In this document: positions 35,104 to 47,240 of the stretch, one piece after another
Layout: each line of letters begins with the position of its first letter
How positions within the stretch are numbered: the first letter of the stretch is position 1
NCBI GenBank assembly: GCA_949825025.1
Contig: OX463788.1
Span: 23,385,069 to 23,449,068 of the forward strand
Origin: Siphlonurus alternatus
Taxonomy: Eukaryota; Arthropoda; Insecta; Ephemeroptera; Siphlonuridae
Reading direction: 5' to 3'
DNA: 64,000 nt
Program-made: the position numbers and the translations under genes
Notes under the pieces: generated by a model
Seen by the model: only the letters and a program-made list of their open reading frames with translations
Told to the model about the DNA's origin: nothing
The model's database searches: none

Positions 35104-37527
35104 TTTTAAAGGAGTATAAAAGTGATTTTTACATACAAAATTAAATTAACCAAAGAAAATACTCTTTCTTAACTTAAAAGAAAAAATAGTATTTAAAATG
35201 TTACTACTAATATCTTGAAAATTGTATATAACTGAAAAAATTTAATCAACACATGCTCCATATGTGAATCATTGATGGTCCTTTTTATGTTACGTCATTT
35301 TTCTATGTAACGACTTTTGTAACAATCTTTTATTAATGATGTTGCTAATTTGTTTTATTTAAAGACATATTTTGACTACTGATGTACATTAATGTTAATG
35401 TTATAATTGTAAAATTCGATAACAATTTTAATGCAGCTACACATACATAATGATTTGTCTGTTTTTATCTGAAATTATTATTATTTATTTAATTGCCTTG
35501 GACATCGGCGACCTAGTTAATGGAGGCTTCAAGTGATGCGCTTTCGCTGCGCAACTGTTTGTCGCTAAGGTCCATCTTGCACTTGAAAATGAAGCAAAGT
35601 GTTTTTTTAACTTTTCTCGGTTATAAATCAAGTAAAAAATCTAAATCTTTAATTATCTACTTTATTTTTCAGTTTGGACCAAAGTTCCGTAAAGGAATTA
35701 TCCCTGAAAAATCTTATTCTTGGTGAAAAAACGAATTCACGTTTTTTTTACATAGGTTTGGTATAGCGGGTGGGATCACCGAAAAATCAGCTGACTTGAA
35801 GCCTCTATAATGCTGCTGGCTTACTCTGCTATGAATGAATTTATTTATTTATTTTTTATTTTTTTATTTTATTTATTTATATATTTATTTATTATTTTTT
35901 TTATGAGAAGCACATTTCCTATACCAGACCTTGTGTTTTGCAGATGGAGCAATAAATAAATAAATTGATGGCATTTATGTAATTTTAAAACATTGTGGCA
36001 AATGTATTTAATTAATTGTTTTTAAATGTTTTTATGCTATGAAATGTGTTTTTATCACCGTAAGTTGTATGCTGTACATTTTAAAGTTTTTTTCTTCAAC
36101 AGCAATAGCATTAAAATATTAATAAATTGCCTAAGATATGACTGGTTTAAAGCATACAACTATACTTGTGATTTCAACATTGAAAGGTCAGGTAGTTCAA
36201 TTAAAAAACTGGCAAAGTTCTTCTAAACGAGTAAAAAATTATAATTAAAAAAATATATTATGTAACCTATCATAGGTCCAAATTTTTACATCTCTAAGGT
36301 GGAGTGATACTTTGTCAGCCTTTTTAACTGAAAGATTTAATGTTATTTTTTCTAAGATCTTCTATGTCAGTTTCCCTTTGGGTTTTATTTTTGTATATTT
36401 CCGTGGAAGAGGGAAATATAAACTTTAACTTTCATTATTTAGCTGCTTAGTCTGACACCTTTGTAAACAGCTGTGTATTAAGTAGTGTATATGCTCTTTT
36501 TTTTATGGTCTTAGAATGAATACAAAATATACTGTATATTATACATACCTTTCCATTGGATGCAGTTTGGAAACTTATTGTTTAGAAGTTAGATATTGAT
36601 GATATTTCTTGCATAGAATGGAACTGTAGCATTTAAATCACAAATTGTTTGGATAAGCTTCCACATGTTCCATAACTTTAACTTCTTTGTATCTGAAATT
36701 TGTTACAGTATTGAAAATACAGTGTATTTAAATTTAAAAATCCAAACTCTTTTTCAACAGATATAAATTTTTATGCTACAGAACTGATAAAGAAAAAATA
36801 AATTTTAGTGATTTAAATCGTCAAATCTTCCAGATTAGGAATTATGTTATATTATATGTAATTAAAACATTCCTTACTAAATCAGCAAACATATTTAAAA
36901 TCATAGTTGTCATTATATTGCTGAATAATAATAGCTAGTGTTATATTAATTTATTCTTTAAAATCATTAATTCTTATCATGTATGAATTAGCACAAATTT
37001 ATGTTGATGTAGGCTGTGAGCCTTATTTATTAATTCTGTATTGTTCCCTAGTCATTACTGATAATTGTAGTGGAAAATTACTATTTATTGTTAATGCAAA
37101 AGAATATGGTACTAAAATAACTGCAAATCTAATACTATCAATATATTGCAGTACTTACACATTTAATAAATTTATGTTGTCTATATTAAAAAATTAAAAT
37201 AGCAGAAGACAAAACAAAATAAAAAAATAAGCAACAAGGATTGGTATGACAATTTTTGTGTGAAAAAGTAGTGGTTAAGCAGTACACATGTGAGGTTATT
37301 TAATAATTGTTATCCGTATATTTTCTTCGATGAAAACGATTAAAAGTACTTTCTGAAGTTATGATACATTGAACTGCTTCAACATTTTATGAAAATATGT
37401 TCCATTCTACAAGTAAAAATTAATAGAATTGTAAGTAATCTTGCATTGCCTTACTCTGTAATTATTTTACTTTTTAACATAATAAGCAAACAACTTATTT
37501 TATAAACTAAGACTGTGCTGATACTGT
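35104..37527 (+). other. Probable 3' UTR and downstream intergenic DNA of the CCSER-like gene
   Basis: AT-rich sequence directly after the stop codon, with no repeat boundary close to the stop. Several AATAAA hexamers occur, for example near 35951. I cannot fix the polyadenylation site. No second gene is visible; short ORFs at 35520, 36026 and 36979 have AT-rich composition and no recognisable features. Confidence 0.4.
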
Positions 37528-37770
37528 AGTTTGTTGTGTAATTCGCATACACTTAAGGGTAAGATAACACGAACAATCGATTGTTGTTAGTCCCATTTGA
37601 TTAACATGTAAACCTTAGCAACCTCATAATGATTCTGATTTTTTTTTTGAGAGACAGTTCTTGGCATTAAAAAAATATGGAGAAAATTTCAAAACAATCG
37701 GACGATCCAATTTTTTTAAATTAATTTTTTAGTTTCGGTCTCCATGGGAAAGCCCTATACTGAAAATTTT
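37528..37770. repeat. 243-bp tandem duplication of a hairpin arm plus its flank
   Basis: AGTTTGTTGTGTAATTCGCA and the following GGGTAAGATAACACGAACAA arm occur at 37528 and again at 37771. The duplicate carries flanking DNA as well as the left arm. Confidence 0.85.
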
Positions 37771-37799
37771 AGTTTGTTGTGTAATTCGCATACACTTAA

Positions 37800-38091
37800 G
37801 GGTAAGATAACACGAACAATCGATTGTTGTTAGTCCCATTTGATTAACATGTAAACCTTAGCAACCTCATAATGATTCTGATTTTTTTTTTGAGAGACAG
37901 TTCTTGGCATTAAAAAAATATGGAGAAAATTTTTAAAATTGGATCGTCCGATTGTTTTGAAATTTTCTCCATATTTTTTTAATGCCAAGAACTGTCTCTC
38001 AAAAAAAAATCAGAATCATTATGAGGTTGCTAAGTTTTACATGTTAATCAAATGGGACTACCAACAATCGATTGTTCGTGTTATCTTACCC
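37800..38091. mobile_element. TTAA-flanked hairpin element, ends GGGTAAGATAACACGAACA
   Basis: TTAA at 37796-37799 and 38092-38095. Nearly perfect 292-bp palindrome with a GGAGAAAATTTTTAAAATTG centre. Inner TTAACATGTAAACCTTAGCA is shared with 11260-11663. Confidence 0.82.
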
Positions 38092-38095
38092 TTAA

Positions 38096-38722
38096 GCTAA
38101 TTTGCAATTGTTCTCAAGGTAATTTTTTTAAAAACAGCTCAGTGGTTTTCAGAATGTATGGTTAATTAAACTGCAGTTTGAATCTGAAGAAAACAATACT
38201 TTGACTGTGACATCAGCCAGATTTTCATGGTGTTCTAAAAGATGGTGACGTACTTAATTAACTACCTTGTGAGATAACTGAAGTCAATGTTACATGAAGT
38301 TCGGTCAATTGTTAAAATATTGATTCCATTTTAAATCTTGTTTTAATTTTTCCAAATGTAAATACATTTTATAGTTTTCACTTTGTTTATTGCAAAAATT
38401 TACTGTTCATAACAAATATTAATTATTTAAAATTAACAACTTAATAACATATATTGGATAATATCAAAAGGTTTAACATGTGGCTAACAAACAATGCAAT
38501 GAAATTTTAGCTCAGATCTCCATTTATTTAACACTAGCATTACCAAGGAGTGTGGTCGAGACGACCCATAACTCTTTTAAAGTGGAAAGAAGGCATGAAA
38601 TACTTCACCAAATAATCTGAAAAATTTGTAATCCTAGTTAGCCACCCAGCAATGTATTTCCACAAAAAAAAAAAAAAAAAAAATAGTGAGGAAAATGTTT
38701 TATTTTATATTTAACATGTTAT
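38096..38722. other. AT-rich DNA, no feature seen
   Basis: Only a poly(A) run near 38665. Confidence 0.4.
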
Positions 38723-38726
38723 TTAA

Positions 38727-39135
38727 AGGTGTACTAATGTATAATATATACTAATATTCATGGACGTAAGAATTATTCTGGTATCCCTGTGGCTCAATAT
38801 TTTTATACAATGCCTATAGCTATTTTGCAATTAATTATTTAGTTTGAAAAGTGATTCCAAAAGTCGTTAGTTGATTCAAGCCAGCGCGCGGCCGCAGTAG
38901 CCGCTGATATGATGATAATCTACCGTGAATCTTTGGCCCCCTTCTTGTCGTATCGGTGGCTGCTGCGGCCACGTTTTGGCTTGAATCAACTAACTACTCT
39001 TAATTGGAATCACTTTTCAAACTAAATATTTAATTGTAAAATAAGTGAGCATCGTACGAAAATATTGCAATGAGACAGGGATACCAGAATAATTCTTATG
39101 TAGCCGAATATGTTGAAAAACACTTTGGTACACCT
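38727..39135. mobile_element. TTAA-flanked hairpin element, ends AGGTGTAC (relative of 31183-31612)
   Basis: TTAA at 38723-38726 and 39136-39139. Shares GAATTATTCTGGTATCCCTG, TGGCTCAATATTTT, GTTGATTCAAGCC and the GC-rich centre with 31183-31612. The 93-codon ORF at 39070 reads through its edge. Confidence 0.8.
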
Positions 39136-39663
39136 TTAAATAGCGAGTCGTTTCGACCTCCCCCCTCTTCCCTCACCCCACCCCCCATCGATAAAGCGTG
39201 GGACAAAATTGGTAATGCTAGGATTAAGTTTATGATACATATTCCATACCTGTCATTAAGAACATTCCTATTACCAGAAGGCCATTTACTTTATATATTC
39301 TATATAATTAAGTGCTGTAGAGCACAAAGATGGCCATCGCCAACCACATAAATAAAAACTTAATTTTAATGGTTGATGATATAGTCAATATATTTATCAA
39401 GGTTTGCCAGTGACTTGAGTAAATTTCATCATTGTTCATCATATATTTAAAATAATTATAACAGAATATATAAATTGAACATAAGCAATTTTATGGCTTG
39501 CAGTTTTACTTACAATAAAAATAAAATAATAGCTTAAATTTCTGTGATGGCAAAAATAATAATGTATTCAAATTATAAGATTAAAAAAAACAATACAAAA
39601 CAAAACAAAAAACTTTTTTTTTTTTCCCCCTTTTATAAAATACTATGTATATGGCCTTGTATA

Positions 39664-40603
39664 CAGACTGGGCCAGAAATGGTGTTCCGATCGTACGACA
39701 AATTTTCGGCGGGAGGACTTTCAGCTAGAAAGTTGAAATTTGGCACACATAAGGCCAAGGATTGTAAGTTTTTTTGACATGTGTTAGAATTTTTTTAAAA
39801 TCAATATTTCATGCCTTTTTAGGGGTGGATTCACGATTTGCATTATTTCCTTATGGGATTTCCATGTTAAATTAAGTTGATAGAAAAATTTTCTCCGATC
39901 AGCACCAAATTTTATTTCTAGGGTGTTCAAAACACGCTGAATCTAATGGTGTAATTTAAAATGTGATGAAAACAACCCCTAATGAGATATTGACCCTTAC
40001 TATGTTAAAAAATAATTTTATCCTAATTTTGACATTACTATTGAAACAAGCAAATTTTTTTACACTAGAAAACATCTTTGAATTTTTTAAATTGAAGAGA
40101 TTTAAAGATTTCCACATGAGGGGTAAAAATACCAACCCCTAAAAATTAAATCCTTGACTAACTTTGATTTCAAAAATTCAAATGTGTTTTCTGGGGTAAA
40201 AAAAAATAATAAGCTCGTTTTAATGGTAATGTCAAAATTAGGATAAAATAATTTTTGAATGTAGTAAGGATCAATATCTAATTAGGAGTTGTTTTTATCA
40301 CATTTTAAATTACACCATTACATTCAACATGTTTTGAACCCCCTAGAAATAAAATTTGGTGCTGATCGGAGAACATTTTTGTATCAACTTAATTTAACAT
40401 GGAAATCCCATAAGGAATTAAATAATGCAAATCATGAATCCACCCCTAAAAAGGCATGAAATATTGATTTCAAAAAAATTCTAACACATGTCAAAAAAAC
40501 TTACAACCCTTGGCTTCATGTGTGCCAAATTTCAACTTCTAGCTGAAAGTCCACCCGCCGAAAATTTAGCGTACGATCGGAACACCATTTCTGGCCCAGT
40601 CTG
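39664..40603. mobile_element. TA-flanked foldback element, ends CAGACTGGGCC
   Basis: TA at 39662-39663 and 40604-40605. CAGACTGGGCCAGAAATGGT and its complement end a 940-bp palindrome with arms of about 450 bp. TA duplication and CAG ends fit a Tc1/mariner-type non-autonomous element, an inference without transposase. Confidence 0.75.
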
Positions 40604-40708
40604 TATATATAATATATTAAGCCAAAAATTATAGAATACTGAATTAATTAAAAATATTACCACAATTTAGATTGCGAGACCGCTCCATAAAAAATACCTG
40701 AAAATAAT

Positions 40709-41037
40709 GGAGTATAAACCTAAAATTTTTTTTATTGCAGAAATGGATAGATCGTGCAAAGTTATGCTCCCCTGATTTTTTTTCAGATTTTTTTGAGCCC
40801 GGGAACTATTTTTAAAAAATTATTGAAAGTCCTTTTTGTGACGTCACGCGGCAGCAAGTCCTATATCTTTTTGTTAATTATAATAAGGATCGGCGTCGCG
40901 TGACTTCACAAAAAGAACTTTCAATTATTTTTTAAAAATAGTTCCCGGGCTCTAAAAAATCTAAAAAATATAAGGGTAGCATAACTTTGCACGCTCTATC
41001 CATTTCTGCAATAAAAAAATTTGAGGTCAATACTCTA
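40709..41037. repeat. Foldback element, family 'GGGAACTA' (copy 2)
   Basis: Arms ATTTTTTTTATTGCAGAAAT and complement; core CAGATTTTTTTGAGCCCGGG and AACTATTTTTAAAAAATTAT as in 1802-2194 and 43491-43848. Centre contains GTGACGTCACG. Confidence 0.7.
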
Positions 41038-41194
41038 TTCATGAGCAGCTACTGTAAAATACAATATATTATTGTGTGGTGGCATATTCTGAAATCAGCT
41101 TATCAGGGTTTATAAAGTTAGGACCTATTAATTTGAGAGGCCGCTTTTAGGATTCTCTAGCTCTTTTAGAAAAATCATTAAAATTTATAGTTTT

Positions 41195-41309
<115 letters not shown>

Positions 41310-41462
41310 CATACAGGGTGTTTACTTTGATTTGAACGTTTTAAAGTGATAATTAAGGAATGAAGTTCGATGGTAATATAGACATGTCATACATCAAATT
41401 AAAGCTTACATTTTAACATTTTCAAAACTTGCATCATAAAATACATATATGTGCAGACTTTT

Positions 41463-42289
41463 TTTTTTTTTTTACAAGGATACACCCCTAAGAGCTTACA
41501 GCTCGCGGCGGGGTACTGGGTAGGGATAAGGTAGGGAACGGATAGTGGCCCCGGCCTGCATGCTTACGCGTCCCAGCATTCGCTGAGGTGAGACTGAGGG
41601 AACCGTCATGAAAGAAAAAGGAAGGAACCCAAACAAGCTGGTATTAACGTTGTGTCGGTTGCGGCAAAAGTGTAACGGCCGTGGCGCTTTTCGGAACTAA
41701 TTTAGGCTCGACTCCTCGTAAGAATAACATTGTCATATTTGGAGGCAAATATCGCAGGCAATATTCATTTTAGAACGAAATGCACTCTTGAATTTCTAAT
41801 AAATGAAGAATTTGTTTATAAACTAGTATTTTTTTAAGAATTTTAGGACCAACAGTTTAAGCGTGGTTAATTTTTTTGTTAAGACACAGCGAAGCGGATG
41901 ACAACGCCGCTAGAGCCTAAAATAGTTCCAGATTTGCCGCATGGCGCTGTAGCGATTACATTCGTCGACGCATTGGCGTTGCTTATGATTTATCTCCTTC
42001 TTATTTTCTTCATGGGAACCGTGGAAAACCTCAGTCAGGACGGACACCTCTACTTTTTCTCAATGGACCAAAGCGATGTCCAAAGCCTGGGGAACCACAC
42101 ACAAGTGCATCACTGCACTGGGTGGAAATAAAGCGAGACGAAAATTTACCCCAGGGAGGGAGCAGCGTATTTTTTACTTGAAACGGTCACCCATCCAAGT
42201 ACTAACCACGCTCGACGTAGCCTGACTTCGGTGATCTAACGAGAAACGGTCAATGCACTGCGCCACGCTCGACCTCATCTGTTGTCTGT
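41463..42289 (-). mobile_element. 5S-rRNA-headed SINE, copy 1 (-), with a 408-bp insertion
   Basis: Read on the - strand the head (about 42270-42185) contains TCTCGTTAGATCACCGAAGT and GGTTAGTACTTGGATGGGTG then ACCG, matching the body and internal control region of metazoan 5S rRNA. The body follows with GAGGTTTTCCACGG, CACCTCAGCGAATGCTGGGA and GGCCGTGGCC-like segments, resembling the conserved 'Snail' (Talub-type) SINE domain, and ends in poly(A) (T-run at 41461-41474). SINEs with 5S heads are class SINE3. The insertion 41607-42014 splits the body. Small ORFs (41898) are meaningless. Confidence 0.72.
41607..42014. mobile_element. 408-bp insertion in SINE with 8-bp target duplication
   Basis: Exact duplications GGAACCGT at 41599-41606 and 42015-42022. 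Ends CATGAAAGAAAAAGGAAGG and the complement of CTTCTTATTTTCTTCATG are imperfect inverted repeats. The interior is not palindromic. 8-bp duplication suggests hAT, but CATGAA ends are unusual for it. Confidence 0.75.
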
Positions 42290-42465
42290 TTTTGAGACGA
42301 AAAAGAAACAATACAATGAGCTGTTTTTTTGTTCAAATATCGGTGGTAACATGAAATTAAATGGCATTTTAATGTGACTGATCGCGCAACGTGGAAACTT
42401 GTCAGGATGAACGCCACATGCATCTTCAAATTTTGTCAATGAACCAGAAACAGAAATGGAATGGT

Positions 42466-43000
42466 TAAAAAATTTATTTATTTATTTATTACAATGTTAG
42501 CTTTTACTACAGCATATTCTGCTATTGGTGTAAGCATTCAAAAACTTAACAACAGTATTAACAACAGTATTAACAACAGTTGGAATTAAGGATTGATAGG
42601 AAAGGAGGCGGCTGTGGCCTTGTGTTAGGAACTGCCCCGGCATTTGCCTGGGAGTGACGATGGGAAACCACAGAAAACCATCATCGAGGCAGACGATACC
42701 AAAGGGAACGACCTTTGGCATCTCCCGAATACAGGCAGTACGTATTAGTGGAAGAACATACATGCCATCTCTCGGGAGCTTACCAGAACACGCAAAAATT
42801 CGTAGAGAAACCACATTGTGGTAAAAAGCGTTACCCCTGGATGGGAGAAGTGCAATTTTTGTTTCAATGGTCACCCATCCAACCACAAAACAGTCTTGTG
42901 TTGCTTTACTTTGGTGATCTAAGGAAAATTGACCAAACGCATTACATATCACTCCCACACCTACCTTGCAATCCAGTGAAGGATTCAACAGTTAATTTCA
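42466..43000 (-). mobile_element. 5S-headed SINE, second type (-)
   Basis: Read on the - strand: head with TTAGATCACCAAAGTAAAGC and GGTTGGATGGGTGACC (5S-like, more diverged), about 230 bp of linker, then GATGGTTTTCTGTGGTTTCC, CCAGGCAAATGCCGGGGC and GGCCACAGCCGCCTCCTTTC, the conserved Snail/Talub-type core, then three TTGTTAATAC units and a (TAAA)n-like tail at 42466-42490. Both overlapping long ORFs are by-products. Confidence 0.7.
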
Positions 43001-43395
43001 TATTACCACCGATATTTGAACAAAAAAACGGCTTATTTTTGTTTCTTTTTCGTCTAAAAAAAAGACAAGTCCGCACATGTAATTTATGATGCAAGTTTTG
43101 AAAATGTTAAAATGTAAGCTTTAATTTGATGTATGACATGTCTATAATTTACCATCGAACTTCGATCATTCCTTAATTATCACTTTAAAACTTTCAAATC
43201 AAAGTAAACACCCTGTATCTATATATACTGAAGCTCTAGCTGAGCCAATTATAATTAATTTGCTTCAGACATGAGCTTGAAGTCTGACCATGCATGCATT
43301 TAACACTTAATTTGATTTAAATATGCATGACCATATAACATGGCAATTTAATATATATATTCAAGCCATATATATATTATATATATACATATATA

Positions 43396-43402
<7 letters not shown>

Positions 43403-43461
<59 letters not shown>
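43403..43461. repeat. (TA)n microsatellite
   Basis: About 29 TA units; the ORF of alternating Tyr-Ile over it is spurious. Confidence 0.95.
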
Positions 43462-43469
<8 letters not shown>

Positions 43470-43490
43470 ATAGGTTCAATTTTAAAATGG

Positions 43491-43848
43491 AATGGACAAC
43501 ATACGTACATGAAAAAATTTTATTGCAGAAATGAATATAGATGGTACCAACTGGTAAAAATTATGCTACTCTGAATTTTTTCAGATTTTTTTGAGACCCG
43601 GAATTATTTTTAAATAATTAGTGATTCAAGTTCTGTGATTTCAGTTGGCACCCCTGAATCCTTAATAAAAAGGATAGAGACTGGACGCCTATTGACGCCT
43701 CCAGGGGGCGTGGCCGAACTTTCAATAATTATTTACAAATATATTCTGGGTCTCAAAAAAAATCTGAAAGAATTCAGAGTATATATAGCATAATTTGGTA
43801 CCCTCTATTCATTTCTGCAATAAAAATTTTTCATGTATGTTGTCCATT
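43491..43848. repeat. Foldback element, family 'GGGAACTA' (copy 3)
   Basis: AATGGACAAC and GTTGTCCATT ends. Inner TTTATTGCAGAAATGAATA and TTTCAGATTTTTTTGAGACC are shared with copy 2. Confidence 0.7.
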
Positions 43849-43874
43849 GATATTATAGCTTGTGTGAGAGCTGT

Positions 43875-43877
<3 letters not shown>

Positions 43878-43946
<69 letters not shown>
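43878..43946. repeat. (TA)n microsatellite
   Basis: TA array with a few breaks; similar shorter tracts at 44176, 44251 and 44355. Confidence 0.9.
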
Positions 43947-43950
<4 letters not shown>

Positions 43951-44393
43951 TATATTTATTATATTATATTATCTTGATGACCGACGATCGAGATCCGCGC
44001 GATCGAGATAAATTCTATATATACCGCGTACATAAGAAGACAAAAGGTCGGGATTGCTTTCCACCTCTGTATATATCTGCAAAATATATGTGGGAGGTGA
44101 ATTTAAGGTCATGGTCTCCCTGATTGCTGGATGTAATTAAGGTAATAACTCCTATAGGCATTAAATTGATACGTATATATATATATATATATTATACTTA
44201 ATTACTATTTGACGACGAACTCAATTTCTTAATTCGCCTTTTTCACAGAGTATATATATATATATATATTATATATATATATAATGTATGTACGTCAATC
44301 ATGTCCTAATTTTAATTCCTGCCATGAATATTTGACAATTTTTGTTTTATTGGCATATATATATATATATATATATAATATATATTAAATATA

Positions 44394-45828
44394 CCCTTCT
44401 CGAAAAAAAGCGTAGTGGTCAAGTAGTTGACCACTCTCAAGTGGTAATTTCGCCAAGTGGTCCTGGTCAATAGGTGGTCACGGTCGTAAGTGGTCACGGT
44501 CAGGTCAAGTGGTCGCTCTAGTGGTCAACTCAAATGGTCGACTCTAGTGGTCACCATGACCACTTGGCGAAATTACCACTTGTGTGGTCCACAACCTGCG
44601 ACTACTTAAGTGGTCACTCTAATGGTCACTCTAATGGTCATTCTAGTGGTCACTCTCGTGGTCGGTTTCAAGTGGTCAAAAAGCCGTTTGTGGATGTCTT
44701 CGCACGCCGTTCAACATGCAGGATGCCACAGAAAATAAAAATTATTGCTGGAACATGAAATAAAATAATTATTCCTCCACCTTTTTAACTTGAATTAATA
44801 AAATAAATTCAAGGTAGAAACATAACAAACATGACGAGAAAAATAATTAAAAGTCACATAAAATTTTACAATGAGGAAACACGTACAATATATAAGAAAT
44901 TCATTCATTTGATTATTTTTATCGCACTTAAAATACAATAAACATGCAATTATTTTTATTTGTTCTCTTACATCATCTCAAAACATAGCATTCTTTAATA
45001 AAATAGGAATATTTTTGAAGTATAATTACCATCAACGGCTCTGTTTCGGCGGTTATTTTTATCAAGTCCCAATTAAGAGCCGATAAACATTGACTGTTTA
45101 TATAAGGCTGGAACAAATTATATGACACAAAGTACCAAGAAAATCACAAAACAGCATTTCATAATACGTTTTAATTACTAAAAAGGTACTTATCTTATAT
45201 AAAACTGCTTGATAAGACGATAATTCTGAACTCTGCAAACTCTCTGCTCCTCGTGTGCCGACGCCATGTTTTTCTCTATCACGTAACATCGCGCATGCGC
45301 ACTCGATTGACCACTTGTTATCCATGGTCAGAATCTGACAACTTGTTAAGTAGTCAGAATCTGACCACTTGACAAGTGGTCAGAATTATTCGACCATTGA
45401 CGTAAGTGGTCAAAAAATTATGACCACTAAGCAGCTGACCATTTACAAAAATTCCCGACCACTTAACAGCATGTCCAAAGATATGACCATTTAACATCTG
45501 ACCATTTATGAAATGGTCAAGTAGTCATGACCACTAGAATTTGACCACTATCAAGTGCAGTGACCTGACCATTCATTTAAGTGGTCGCCAAATCCGGACC
45601 ACTTACAAGTGGTCAATATTTATGACCTGACCATTTATTTAAATGGTCACAAAATTTTGACCATTTACCCAAGTACGTGGTCAAACATCTCGACCACTAA
45701 GAACTTGACCACTTAAATCAGTGACCTGACCATTCATTTAAGTGGTCGCCTGACCCGGACCACCTATCAAGAGGTCAATATTTATGACCATTTATGACCT
45801 GACCATTCATTTAGGTGGTCCGACCACT
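44394..45828 (+). mobile_element. GTGGTCA-array element, copy A (right end missing)
   Basis: Begins CCCTTCTCGAAAAAAAGCG after TA (44392-44393). A left array of GTGGTCA/TGACCAC words runs to about 44680, a unique core to about 45305, then a right array 45308-45828. The core aligns with those of copies B and C (shared AAAAAGGTACTTATCT, TGTGACACAAAGTA-like and GACGCCATG segments). The array stops at CCGACCACTT|CCCATGTAGC without the terminal repeat, where a CAATATTG-word region starts. No ORF of note. Confidence 0.82.
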
Positions 45829-46330
45829 TCCCATGTAGCACATTTGATCGGCGCAATATTCACCACAGATCGTTTTGATATCGCCTCAATATCAAATTCG
45901 ACGTTGGTCCAATAGTGCAGCTGCAACAAACCCCTATGGCTGGACGATATTTAATATCAATGTTGCACCAACATTTAAAATAAGCATTGTTCGGATATTT
46001 AATTTTAATATCGTTTCAATATTGCAGCTGCAACAAACCTCTAGCGCTGGACGATATTTAATGTCAATGTTGCACCAACATTTAAAATAAACATATATTG
46101 TTCGGATATTTAATTTTAATATCATTTAAATAGTGCAGCTGCAACAAACCTCTATGGCTGGAGGATATTTATTGCCAATGTTGCACCAACATTTAAAATA
46201 AACATTCTTAAATATTTAATTCAATATTGGACAAATGTTGCTGCAATATATTTTTTATAAATCTCAGGAATGGCCAACCAATATTGGCACAATATTGGAT
46301 TCATTCCATATATGGGTAATAATATGTGTG
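45829..46330. repeat. Tandem array with CAATATTG and GTTGCACCAACATTT words
   Basis: Three units of about 118 bp, each with AGTGCAGCTGCAACAAAC, CTGGACGATATTTAAT and TGTTGCACCAACATTTAAAA (around 45915, 46025, 46130), followed by AATATTGGCACAATATTGG. Related words recur at 46690-46790 (CAATATTGGGCCAATATT), so the two may be ends of one element beginning CCCATGTAGC. Confidence 0.75.
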
Positions 46331-46689
46331 TAACATATTACATGTATGGAACTGCATGCATCATGGGGCTTTTTTTTTTAAGACTTTTTCCCAAGTCTCG
46401 ATGATGGAGTATATTATAATGTATAACACTTGTATTTTTATCATAGACTATTTGTTATTTCAATCTATATCTCTTTTTAGAGTTTCTCTTATTGTTTATT
46501 AATTTTTGATTCCGCTATCAACAGCATTAAAATATTTATTGTCTTAAAAATTCCCAGCATAATGGTTCTATTTAGTGTTTACTTTTAAAAAAAAGTACAG
46601 TGATTTAAATTAATTTTAATTTAATTGTTAAGTGTTTTTCAAATTGAATTAATTTTGCTGCCATCTATTGACAAAGTTAGAACTAATAA
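46331..46689. other. AT-rich spacer between two word arrays
   Basis: No ORF or repeat recognised; possibly the core of the CAATATTG element. Confidence 0.35.
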
Positions 46690-46793
46690 TTGCTGCAATA
46701 TTGGGCCAATATTTAGCCAATCCCAATCTAAATATTTCGAACATCGCACTTCAATGCCCACCAAACGTTGCATTGACATTGGGAAACTTTACA
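46690..46793. repeat. Second CAATATTG-word block
   Basis: CTGCAATATTGGGCCAATAT, GCCCACCAAACGTTGCATTG and CATTGGG: the inverted counterpart of 45829-46330 in word content. Confidence 0.55.
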
Positions 46794-46816
46794 TACAATG
46801 AATATTCGGCAAAGTA

Positions 46817-47240
46817 CTCAAGTAAAACAAAAACGTATGCAACTGGTATGCATCACGTATAAATCTGGTATGGAACGGGCTAAAAATGTATGCAATACGG
46901 TTGGAACACGTATCAGCACGTATGCACAGCAAAAACGCAAAATCCTCTAGTATGCAACAAGGTTGGACGGACTGGGTTGCAACACACTTGCACATTCTCT
47001 AGTATGCAACTAGGTTGGACGACTGGGTTGCAACACACTTGCACACCCTACTCTCGGTTGGAACTCACTTGCACACAAAAATCTCGGTTGGAACTCTCTT
47101 GTATTTTTTCTCAACTCCCTTCTAGTTTGCATCTCGTATGCAATGTGTACGTGACCTTAAACTTCCTTCAAAAAACCGTTAAACGTATGGAAACTCGTAT
47201 GCATCAATTTGAAGATTCATTAATTCCTAGCTGTGTAAAA
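46817..47240 (+). repeat. GTATGCAAC-word array, left-type end
   Basis: Begins CTCAAGTAAAACAAAAACG, followed by repeated GTATGCAACTGGTATG, GGTTGGAAC and ACTTGCACA words. The same terminal sequence appears inverted at 54728. The 123-codon ORF is built from the words. Confidence 0.7.

Larger units (their letters stand above)
41314..43215. mobile_element. TA-flanked foldback element, ends CAGGGTGTTTACTTTGA, carrying two SINEs
   Basis: TA at 41312-41313 and 43216-43217. CAGGGTGTTTACTTTGATTT and complement at the ends. Arms pair to 41462/43067 and continue at 42290-42360/43000-43066 once the SINE at 41463-42289 is removed. CAGGGTG ends with TA fit Tc1/mariner MITEs. Confidence 0.78.

Noticed and set aside
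38950..39351. 93-codon ORF as a gene
   Set aside because: Its 5' part is the arm of a TTAA hairpin element and the rest has no recognisable feature.
42497..43089. 163-codon and 124-codon ORFs as protein genes
   Set aside because: Both overlap a 5S-headed SINE with its conserved core and tail.
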